A stretch of DNA of 55,199 bases from an uncultured Desulfobacteraceae bacterium (GTDB taxonomy: Bacteria > Desulfobacterota > Desulfobacteria > Desulfobacterales > UBA2174): NCBI GenBank assembly GCA_937982505.1, contig CALJLV010000156.1:1-55199 (forward strand), in the 5' to 3' direction. Below, piece by piece: positions 48,452-55,199 of the stretch. Below the pieces are notes generated by a model. The model was not told where the DNA came from. It did no database searches and worked only from the letters and a program-made list of their open reading frames with translations. Positions within the stretch are counted from its first letter, which is position 1; every line of letters begins with the position of its first letter. The position numbers and the translations under genes were made by a program.

Positions 48452-48478
48452 GCCAAAGCGGTCCCTTGCCGCTATACT
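48450..48478 (+). promoter_or_regulatory. Promoter of the RND efflux operon
   Basis: TTGCCA (48450-48455), a 17-bp spacer and TATACT (48473-48478), about 55 bp before the TolC-like gene start. Directly abuts the upstream terminator. Confidence 0.72.
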
Positions 48479-48533
48479 TCGGGCGACCCAAGCGTCCCGT
48501 CCACGCCCAGAGCCACCGGAGGTCGCATCAGCC

Positions 48534-49889
48534 ATGCGCCGTTTTTACATCCTTTCCGCAACGTGGTTCTACATCGGGCTGGTGGCGCTGACCGGGGCCT
48601 GGGCCAGCCCGTCTTCTCCCCTGAGCCGGCGCGAGGCGGTGCGGCGCGCCGTGCAGCAGCATCCGCGGGTGGAGGCGGCCGACCGGCGCCTGGAGGCCTC
48701 CCAGGCCCGCATCGATCAGGCCAGGGCCGGGTTCTGGCCCCAGTTTTTCTTCAGCGAACGTTTCAGCGCCACCACCAACCCCTTATGGGCCTTCGGCACC
48801 CGCCTCAACCAGGAGCGCATCGCCCAGCGGGACTTCGACCCGGATCGGCTCAACGCCCCCCGGCGCGTTGACAACTTCGCCACCGTACTGTCGGCCCGCT
48901 GGTCCCTCTACGACAGCGGCCAGACCCGCTACGGCGTGCGCCAGGCCCGCCAGGACGTGGTGGTGGCCGAACAGATGGGCCGACGCGCCCGCCACCAGGC
49001 CATGGCCGCCGCCGCCGCGGCCTACGACGGGTGGCTGCTGGCCCTGGCCATGGAAAAAGCCGTCGAACAGGCCAGGGCCCTGTCCGGGGCCCACCTGGAG
49101 ATGATCGCCGAACGCCTCGAGGCCGGGTTCGTGGTCAAGAGCGACCTGCTGCGGGCCCAGGTGCGCCAGGCCGAACTCGACCAGCGGCGTCTGGCCGCCG
49201 CCAGCCAGGCCGCCATCGCCGCAACCCATCTCAACGCCGCCATGGGTGAGGCGCCCGAGGCGGTGTTCGTCCCGGCCGATACCCTGAATCCGGGCCCGGA
49301 ACTGGACCGCAGCGTCGCCGACTGGGTGGCCGCGGCCCTGAGCGCCCGGCCCGAGATGGGGGCCATGGCCGGCCGCGAAGCCATGGCCCGGGCCGAGACG
49401 GACCGGCGCCGGGCGGCCCGCCATCCCAGCCTGAACCTCTTCGGCGACTACGAGATCCACAGCGAGCGTTTCGCCGACAGCGGCGAGGGCTACACCGTGG
49501 GCGCCATGCTGGAGTGGAACCTGTTCGCCGGGGGGCGCGACGCGGCCCGCACCCGCGAAGCCCGGGCGTTCCTGGGGGAGATCCACGCCCAGCGCCGGGA
49601 GCTGGAAACCGGAATCCGGGTGGAGATCCGCCAGGCCTGCCTGGAGGCCGACAGCGCCTGGCGGCGCATCGCGGTGGCCGCCGCCGCGGCGGCCCAGGCC
49701 GAGGAGAACCTGGCCATCGTCTCCCGCCGCTACCGCAACGGGCTGCTCACCGTGGTGCACCTGCTGGACGCCGAAACCGCTCTGGAGCAGGCCCGCCTGC
49801 AGCGGCTCCAGGCGGTCCACGACTACCGTGCGGCCCGGGTACGCCTGCGGCTGGCGGCCGGGAGCGTCGAAGACCTGATCCAGGACTAG
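48534..49889 (+). CDS. TolC-family outer-membrane efflux protein
   Basis: A 451-residue outer-membrane channel. ATG at 48534 with GGAGGT ten bases upstream. The signal peptide MRRFYILSATWFYIGLVALT ends at AWA-SP. Two OEP repeats follow: SRREAVRRAVQQHPRVEAADRRLEASQARIDQARAGFWPQ in the first half and LSARPEMGAMAGREAMARAETDRRRAARHPSLNLFGDYE in the second, with long alpha-helical coiled coils (EQARALSGAHLEMIAERLEAGFVVKSDLLRAQVRQAELDQRR). It would form the trimeric exit duct for the RND pump encoded by the next two genes, 32 bp downstream. Confidence 0.9.
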   Translation: MRRFYILSATWFYIGLVALTGAWASPSSPLSRREAVRRAVQQHPRVEAADRRLEASQARIDQARAGFWPQFFFSERFSATTNPLWAFGTRLNQERIAQRDFDPDRLNAPRRVDNFATVLSARWSLYDSGQTRYGVRQARQDVVVAEQMGRRARHQAMAAAAAAYDGWLLALAMEKAVEQARALSGAHLEMIAERLEAGFVVKSDLLRAQVRQAELDQRRLAAASQAAIAATHLNAAMGEAPEAVFVPADTLNPGPELDRSVADWVAAALSARPEMGAMAGREAMARAETDRRRAARHPSLNLFGDYEIHSERFADSGEGYTVGAMLEWNLFAGGRDAARTREARAFLGEIHAQRRELETGIRVEIRQACLEADSAWRRIAVAAAAAAQAEENLAIVSRRYRNGLLTVVHLLDAETALEQARLQRLQAVHDYRAARVRLRLAAGSVEDLIQD

Positions 49890-49921
49890 AATTCGGCCAT
49901 CGCCCCATAGAGGGACCTTTC

Positions 49922-51085
49922 ATGCGCCATTGCATCTTTTTTGGACTTCTCTTGGCCCTTTTGTCGGCGGTGGTCGGCTGCGGCGACGACATTGCACCGG
50001 GGACAACTCCCGGCAAAGCGCCGTCCGCCATCCAGACCCGGACGGCCGTGGCCACCATTGAGCCCCGGGCCGATCTGTACCAGGCCGTGGGCACGGTGCG
50101 CGCCCGCCAGGCGAGTACCCTGGCGGCCAGGGTGATGGGCACGGTGGCCGCGGTCAATGTGGTCGAGGGTCAGTATGTGGCCCGCGAGGCCGTGCTGGTG
50201 ACCCTGGCCCGGGACCAGATCGAGGCCGGTCTCGACCAGGCCCGTGCCGGTGTGGCGGCGGCCCTCGAGGGCCAGGCGGCAGCCGAGGCGGCCCGCGACG
50301 GGGCCCGGGTTCAGGTGGATCTGGCCAACGCCACCCTGGCCCGTTTTCGCGGGCTGTCGGTGGGCCAGGCGGTGAGCGCCCAGGAAATGGATGAGGTGCG
50401 TACCCGGGCCCAGGCGGCCGAAACCGCTCTGGCCCGGGCCGAAGCCATGCTGGCCGCCGCCGCACGCAAAGTGGATGAGGCCCGCGGCGCGCTGCGCGCG
50501 GCGGTGGCCACCAGGGCCGACACTCATGTGCGCGCTCCCTTTGACGGCCTGATCACCGCCCGACTGGTGGAGCCCGGAGACCTGGCGGCCCCGGGTGGGG
50601 CCTTGGTGGCCATGGAGGCCCGGGAAGGATACCGGGTGGATCTGCCCCTGCCCGAGGCCTATTGGGGAGCGGTTCAGGTGGGGCAATCCGTGCCCGTAGA
50701 ACTGCCGGCCCTGGGGCCGGACCCGGTGGCGGGCACCGTGGAAACCGCGGTGCCGGCGGCCGACAGCGCTACGCGCACCATCCTGGTCAAGGTCGGTCTG
50801 CCGGATCTTGCCGGCCTGCGCAGCGGGCTTTTCGCCCGGGTGGGGGTGCCGGTGGGCCGGAGGGCGGTTCTGCGGGTACCCCTGGAAGCGTTGATCCATC
50901 AGGGACAGCTCACGGGAATCTTCAAGGTGGATGCTGGCGATACGGCGCGTTTCGCCCTGGTGCGCACCGGCCGGGTCGAAGGCGGTCGGGTGGAGATCCT
51001 CTCTGGCCTGGGGGATGGGGAGCGCTACGTCACCGCGCCGGGGGCACTCCTGGTGGACGGGTGCCGTGTTCAGGAGGCGCCATGA
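49922..51085 (+). CDS. RND efflux periplasmic adaptor (membrane fusion) lipoprotein
   Basis: A 387-residue HlyD/AcrA-type adaptor. The signal MRHCIFFGLLLALLSAVVGC ends in a lipobox (VVGC), so it is a lipoprotein anchored at the inner membrane. Lipoyl half-motifs flank a helical hairpin: QASTLAARVMGTVAAVNVVEGQYVAREAVLVTL and ADTHVRAPFDGLITARLVEPGDLAAPGGALVAM, with an alanine-rich coiled coil between. The beta-barrel and membrane-proximal domains follow (VPVELPALGPDPVAGTVETAVPAADSATRTILVKVGL). The stop overlaps the permease start (ATGA). Confidence 0.92.
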   Translation: MRHCIFFGLLLALLSAVVGCGDDIAPGTTPGKAPSAIQTRTAVATIEPRADLYQAVGTVRARQASTLAARVMGTVAAVNVVEGQYVAREAVLVTLARDQIEAGLDQARAGVAAALEGQAAAEAARDGARVQVDLANATLARFRGLSVGQAVSAQEMDEVRTRAQAAETALARAEAMLAAAARKVDEARGALRAAVATRADTHVRAPFDGLITARLVEPGDLAAPGGALVAMEAREGYRVDLPLPEAYWGAVQVGQSVPVELPALGPDPVAGTVETAVPAADSATRTILVKVGLPDLAGLRSGLFARVGVPVGRRAVLRVPLEALIHQGQLTGIFKVDAGDTARFALVRTGRVEGGRVEILSGLGDGERYVTAPGALLVDGCRVQEAP

Positions 51086-54000
51086 GCGCCAGGCTGGGGA
51101 TGGCCGGCAAGCTGGCCCGCGCCTTCATCGATTCCAAGCTCACCCCGCTGATCGTGGCGGCGTCCATTCTGCTGGGCATGGCGGCCGTGGCAGCCCTGCC
51201 CCGGGAGGAGGAGCCCCAGATCATCGTGCCCATGATCGATGTCTTCGTGGCCATGCCCGGGGCCAGCGCCGCCGAAGTGGAACAGCGAGTCACCCGGCCC
51301 ATGGAAAAGCTTCTCTGGGAGATCCCGGGAGTGGAGTATCTCTACTCCACTTCCAGTCCGGGAATGGCCATGGTGGTGGTGCGCTTCAAGGTGGGCCAGC
51401 CCGAGGAGCCGTCCATCGTGCGGCTCCAGTCCAAGCTGATGGCCAACGCGGATCGGATCCCCTGCAACGCCAGCACCCCCTTGATCAAGCCGCGCTACAT
51501 AGACGATGTGCCCATCCTGGCCCTCACCTTCTGGAGCGACACCCTGGACCACTACGGCCTGCGGCGGGTGGCGGCCGAGGTGGAAGACATTGTCAAGCGT
51601 GAACCCGACGTTTCGCTCACCGAACTGATCGGCGGCCAGCGGCGCCAGGTGCGGGTGCTTCTCGACCCGCTGCGCCTGGCCGCCGTCCATCTGGACGCGG
51701 CCCGGGTGGCCGAGACGCTCTGTGCGGCCAACATGGGCGCCGACGCGGGCAGCTTCCCCTCGGCGGAGGGGGAGGTTCTGGTGCAGGTGGGCGGTTTTCT
51801 GGCCGATGCCGAGGCGGTGGGCAGGGTGGTGGTTCAGGTGGCCGGCGGGAGGCCGGTTTACCTGCGAGACGTGGCCCGCATCGCGGACGGTCCGGCCGAG
51901 GCGGACCAGTACGTTTTCTTCGGCACGGGCCCGGCGGCCGGGGCTGAGGTCCTGGAAGGGCGCCGGCCCGGTGCGGCGGGGGTTTTTCCGGCCGTGACCC
52001 TCACGGTGGCCAAGCGCAAGGGGACCAACGCCATCTCCGTGGCCCAGCGGGTGCTGGAGCGGGTGCAAAACGCCCGGGGCAGCCTGATCCCCGGTGAGGT
52101 CCAGATGACCGTTACCCGCCATTACGGCGAGACGGCCAGGGAAAAGAGCGACGAGTTGCTCTTTCACATGATCATCGCCGTGGTTTCGGTGACCATCCTG
52201 ATCGGGTTCACCCTGGGCCTTCGCGAGTCCGGGGTGGTGGCCCTGGCGATCCCGGTGACCCTGGCCCTGACCCTGGCCGTCTTCTACCTCTATGGGTACA
52301 CCCTGAACCGCATCACCCTCTTCGCCCTGATCTTTTCCATCGGGATCCTGGTGGATGACGCCATCGTGGTGGTGGAGAACGTGGTGCGCCACTACCGGCT
52401 GCCCGGGAATGCCGGCCGCTCCAGGATCGAACTGGTCCTGGAGGCGGTGGACGAGGTGGGCAATCCCACCATCCTGGCCACCTTCACCGTCATCGCCGCC
52501 ATCCTGCCCATGGCTTTCGTGGGGGGCCTGATGGGGCCCTACATGCGCCCGATCCCGGTGGGGGCCTCGGCGGCCATGATCTTCTCCATGATCGTGGCCT
52601 TCATCGTGACCCCCTGGGCTTCGGTGCGGCTGATCACGGCCGGCGGCCATGGTCATGGGGATCACGGACCGGAGGATTGGGCTACGCGCCTCTACCGGCG
52701 GGTGATGGATCCGCTGCTGCACCGGCCGGCGGCCCGCTACGGTTTTCTGCTGGCCGTGCTCCTGCTGCTGGCGGCTTCGTGCCTCCTCGTGGGGCTGGGC
52801 CTGGTGAAGGTCAAGATGCTCCCCTTTGACAACAAGAGCGAGTTCCAGGTCATCGTGGACATGCCCGAGGGGGCTACCTTGGAGCAGACCGCCGGCGCCT
52901 GCCTGGAGATGGGGCGCTATCTGGCCACGGTCAACGAGGTGGTCGACTACCAGATCCATGCCGGCACGGCCGGCCCCTTCAATTTCAACGGACTGGTGCG
53001 CCATTACTTTCTGCGCGGCGGCCCCCATCTGGCCGACATTCAGGTGAACCTGGCCCCCAAGGGGCGCCGGGCTCACCAGAGCCACGAGATCGCCAAACGG
53101 GTGCGCCCGCCGCTGGACGCCATCGCCCGGCGCCACGGGGCGCGCCTCAAGGTGGCCGAGGTGCCCCCCGGTCCCCCGGTGATGTCCACCCTGGTGGCCG
53201 AGGTCTACGGGCCGGACTACGAGCGCCAGCGCGAGATCGCGCTGCAGATCCGCGGGATCTTCGAACAGACCGAGGGGGTGGTGGACGTGGACTGGTTCAT
53301 GGAAGATGTCCAGACCCGCTACGTGGTGGAAATCGACAAGGAAAAGGCCGCCCTGAGCGGGATCGCCGCAGCCCAGGTGGCCCGGGCCCTGCGCACGGCC
53401 CTTTCCGGCCAGGCGGTGGGGCTGGTGCACCAGCCCCGGGAAAAGGAGGCTCTGGAGATCCTGATGCGGTCGGATCTGGCCGAACGGGCCGGGATCGAGC
53501 GGCTGGGCGCCGTGCCCCTGATCGGGGCCGACGGCCGTACGGTCCCCCTGGCGAGCCTGGTCCAGTTTCGCCGGGCTGAAAACGACCGCAGCATCTACCA
53601 CAAGAACCTCATGCCGGTGGTCTATGTGGTGGGCGATGTGGCCGGCGCCAAGGAGAGTCCGGTCTACGCCATCCTCGAAATGCAACAGAAGATCGCGGCC
53701 CTGGACCTGCCCGAGGGCTACCGCCTGGCCCAGCACACCGCGGCCCTGCCGGACAGCGACCGGCGCCTGGCCATGAAGTGGGACGGCGAATGGCACATCA
53801 CCTACGAGGTTTTCCGGGATCTGGGGATCGCCTTTGCCGTGGTGCTGGTGCTGATCTTCGTGCTGGTGGTGGGCTGGTTCCAGTCCTTTGCCACCCCGTT
53901 GACCATCATGGTGGCGATTCCCTTTTCGCTCATCGGAATCCTGCCGGCCCACTGGGCCATGGGCGCCTTTTTCACCGCTACGAGCATGATCGGGTTCATC

Positions 54001-54342
54001 GCCGGGGCCGGGATCGTGGTGCGCAACTCCATCATCCTGGTCGACTTCATCGAGCTGCGCCTGGCCGAGGGGATGCCCCTGGACCAGGCGGTGATCGACG
54101 CCGGGGCGGTGCGCTTTAGGCCCATGATGCTCACCGCGGCGGCGGTGGTGGTGGGCGCCTCGGTGATCCTCTTCGATCCCATCTTCCAGGGCCTGGCCAT
54201 CTCCCTGATGGCCGGAGAAGTGGCCTCGCTGCTCTTTTCGCGCATGACCGTGCCGATCCTCTATTTCCTGGACAAGCGCTGGGAATTCGCCCATGGACAC
54301 GGGCCGAAGGCGGCCCAGGCGGATGACATGAAAATGTCCTAA
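51082..54342 (+). CDS. RND-family efflux permease
   Basis: A 1086-residue proton-driven pump of the AcrB/HAE-like superfamily. Helix 1 is LTPLIVAASILLGMAAVAALP followed by REEEPQIIVPMIDVFVAMPGASAAEVEQRVTRPMEKLLWEIPGVE, a standard RND opening. TM4 carries GILVDDAIVVVENVVRHYR with the paired aspartates of the proton relay. Helices 2-6 and 8-12 and the two large periplasmic loops are evident. Between TM6 and TM7 is a His-rich stretch ITAGGHGHGDHGPEDW, about residues 517-532, and the C-terminus has EFAHGHGPK. The histidines could suggest metal binding, but the TM4 motif is not the classical heavy-metal (CusA) one. Substrate unknown. Confidence 0.93.
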   Translation: MSARLGMAGKLARAFIDSKLTPLIVAASILLGMAAVAALPREEEPQIIVPMIDVFVAMPGASAAEVEQRVTRPMEKLLWEIPGVEYLYSTSSPGMAMVVVRFKVGQPEEPSIVRLQSKLMANADRIPCNASTPLIKPRYIDDVPILALTFWSDTLDHYGLRRVAAEVEDIVKREPDVSLTELIGGQRRQVRVLLDPLRLAAVHLDAARVAETLCAANMGADAGSFPSAEGEVLVQVGGFLADAEAVGRVVVQVAGGRPVYLRDVARIADGPAEADQYVFFGTGPAAGAEVLEGRRPGAAGVFPAVTLTVAKRKGTNAISVAQRVLERVQNARGSLIPGEVQMTVTRHYGETAREKSDELLFHMIIAVVSVTILIGFTLGLRESGVVALAIPVTLALTLAVFYLYGYTLNRITLFALIFSIGILVDDAIVVVENVVRHYRLPGNAGRSRIELVLEAVDEVGNPTILATFTVIAAILPMAFVGGLMGPYMRPIPVGASAAMIFSMIVAFIVTPWASVRLITAGGHGHGDHGPEDWATRLYRRVMDPLLHRPAARYGFLLAVLLLLAASCLLVGLGLVKVKMLPFDNKSEFQVIVDMPEGATLEQTAGACLEMGRYLATVNEVVDYQIHAGTAGPFNFNGLVRHYFLRGGPHLADIQVNLAPKGRRAHQSHEIAKRVRPPLDAIARRHGARLKVAEVPPGPPVMSTLVAEVYGPDYERQREIALQIRGIFEQTEGVVDVDWFMEDVQTRYVVEIDKEKAALSGIAAAQVARALRTALSGQAVGLVHQPREKEALEILMRSDLAERAGIERLGAVPLIGADGRTVPLASLVQFRRAENDRSIYHKNLMPVVYVVGDVAGAKESPVYAILEMQQKIAALDLPEGYRLAQHTAALPDSDRRLAMKWDGEWHITYEVFRDLGIAFAVVLVLIFVLVVGWFQSFATPLTIMVAIPFSLIGILPAHWAMGAFFTATSMIGFIAGAGIVVRNSIILVDFIELRLAEGMPLDQAVIDAGAVRFRPMMLTAAAVVVGASVILFDPIFQGLAISLMAGEVASLLFSRMTVPILYFLDKRWEFAHGHGPKAAQADDMKMS

Positions 54343-54461
54343 AGACGGCGGGTCAGCGGTTCAAACCGTAGATTGAACGTAGCGCTCCGATCACGTCGGC
54401 CATACGCATTGACACGAGCCCAAAAGGCTTCAAGTCACCTGGCGGGTCGGCTTCCAGGGCC

Positions 54462-55199
54462 TCAAGAAACCTGCTCCATCATTTCCTCCAAGGCCGATTC
54501 TACGCGCTCGTCCTCGGTGCTTTGCAAGCTCAGGTAGATGGAGAAGCGGTCCGCCACACCGTTTTCAGCAAGCAGGACCGGAGAATAGGTCCAGATTTCC
54601 AACCGGCAGGCCTCCGGATCCTCGAAAGGTAGCTCCATGAAATCATTGGTGCGGCGAAACCTTTTCCATTCCTTGCGGTCCAGGGCAAAAACCGGATTGG
54701 TCGGCCCGGCCAAAGCGGAATACCGGGCCAATGCGGCAAGGCCAGCCTCCACTCCCGGGCGCTGATTGGAATCGAGTTGCACCCAAATGCACTTTTTCAC
54801 AGGGTTCTGGAGATACTTCAGCGCCTTTTCCCACAGCGCCCTCTTGTCCTGATCCATGTAAAGGACCCTCTGTTTTCCCTCCATAACGACCCGGCCCAAT
54901 TCCGCGGCGTCCAGTTCGTCAAAAGCCCTGGTCAAACTCATGGGGGCATACCCCAAGCGGTCCGCCAGATCCTTTGGGGTCAATCTCTGTTCGTGTCCAT
55001 GGATGAGGGCAAACAGGAATGCGGCCTGGGTGGAAGGACTCCATTTGGGTCGGGCGATGCGGCTGGCCTTGAAATGCTCCCGCAGGTCGATTCCCAGGGA
55101 AGGCAGGTACATCTGGTTTCCCGGGACCACAAAAGGCACCTTGTCTATGGCCACACAATACGGTTGGATTTTACCCAACCGGGTGCGGCTGAGGCAATC
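54462..55199 (-). CDS. Winged-helix-like protein, truncated at the right edge
   Basis: At least 245 residues are visible. The frame stays open to the window edge (upstream residues read DCLSRTR), so the true start is outside. A putative winged helix lies in PSTQAAFLFALIHGHEQRLTPKDLADRLGYAPMSLTRAFDELDAAELGRVVMEGKQRVLYMDQDKRALWEKALKYL. The C-terminal half (VWVQLDSNQRPGVEAGLAAL-like IWVQLDSNQRPG..., then YSALAGPTNPVFALDRKEW and IYLSLQSTEDERVESALEEMMEQV) has no motif I can name. The codon usage is less GC-extreme than its neighbours. The layout resembles MarR-like regulators or AbiEi-type antitoxins that precede a nucleotidyltransferase-type gene, but no partner is visible here. Confidence 0.7.
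   Translation of the reverse strand, partial: DCLSRTRLGKIQPYCVAIDKVPFVVPGNQMYLPSLGIDLREHFKASRIARPKWSPSTQAAFLFALIHGHEQRLTPKDLADRLGYAPMSLTRAFDELDAAELGRVVMEGKQRVLYMDQDKRALWEKALKYLQNPVKKCIWVQLDSNQRPGVEAGLAALARYSALAGPTNPVFALDRKEWKRFRRTNDFMELPFEDPEACRLEIWTYSPVLLAENGVADRFSIYLSLQSTEDERVESALEEMMEQVS

Noticed and set aside
51070..54300. A 1076-residue minus-strand open frame opposite the RND permease
   Set aside because: It is the antisense shadow of a fully intact RND gene, with no ribosome-binding site or domain and biased His/Gln/Gly composition.
1..55199. CRISPR arrays, insertion sequences, phage genes or rRNA
   Set aside because: No regularly spaced direct repeats, transposase motifs, phage structural genes or rRNA-like stretches were seen anywhere in the window.

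Overview
The window reads as chromosomal DNA of a GC-rich Gram-negative bacterium, most likely an anaerobic Desulfobacterota (former Deltaproteobacteria, Desulfosarcina-like). This is inferred from several TRAP and branched-chain amino-acid uptake systems, a probable B-type succinate dehydrogenase/fumarate reductase cytochrome b start at the left edge, a short ProRS without an obvious editing insertion, and the gene order rpmF-fabG-acpP-fabF-rpiB-glyA-dCMP deaminase-nrdR-ribD-ribE-ribBA-ribH-nusB. No insertion sequence, phage gene, CRISPR array or rRNA was seen. One tRNA gene is present.

Layout. Positions 1-5.8 kb: the first 18 codons of a probable SdhC on the minus strand, then a TAXI-type TRAP transporter (binding protein and fused 4TM/12TM permease), a universal stress protein and malate dehydrogenase, closed by a clear terminator. 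Positions 5.8-12.3 kb: a GntR/FCD regulator, a DctPQM TRAP transporter and the three 5-oxoprolinase subunits PxpABC, which suggests uptake and ring-opening of 5-oxoproline or a related lactam. Positions 12.3-17.3 kb (minus strand): livK, a terminator, then livHMGF. Positions 17.5-21.4 kb: a MarR-type regulator and a glycine betaine/proline-type ABC importer (ATPase with CBS domains, permease, binding protein), closed by a terminator. Positions 21.4-25.7 kb (minus strand): a CbbQ/NorQ MoxR-type ATPase, a very long NorD/CbbO-type VWA protein and an unrecognised 149-residue protein, with no nor or cbb structural genes beside them. Positions 25.9-29.5 kb: TraB-family membrane protein, purN (minus), thioredoxin, BamD and L28.

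Positions 29.5-45.4 kb form a long minus-strand housekeeping block. Read in the direction of transcription it runs L32, FabG, ACP, FabF, RpiB, GlyA, dCMP deaminase, NrdR, RibD, RibE, RibBA, RibH, NusB, an MBL-fold hydrolase, then IspG, ProRS and RelA/SpoT. Positions 45.5-54.3 kb (plus strand): GltX, tRNA-Gln(CUG), a TPR protein and a TolC/MFP/RND tripartite efflux operon. The right edge holds a minus-strand winged-helix-like protein that runs off the window.

Several promoters and terminators can be read directly. The strongest are TTGACA-17-TATAGT before thioredoxin, TTGACA-17-TATATT before the MarR gene, TTGACG-17-TACAGT before tRNA-Gln, and TTGCCA-17-TATACT before the efflux operon. The least explained elements are the orphan NorQ/NorD pair with its 149-residue neighbour, the dyads at regulated promoters, and the fatty-acid cluster that lacks plsX/fabH/fabD.
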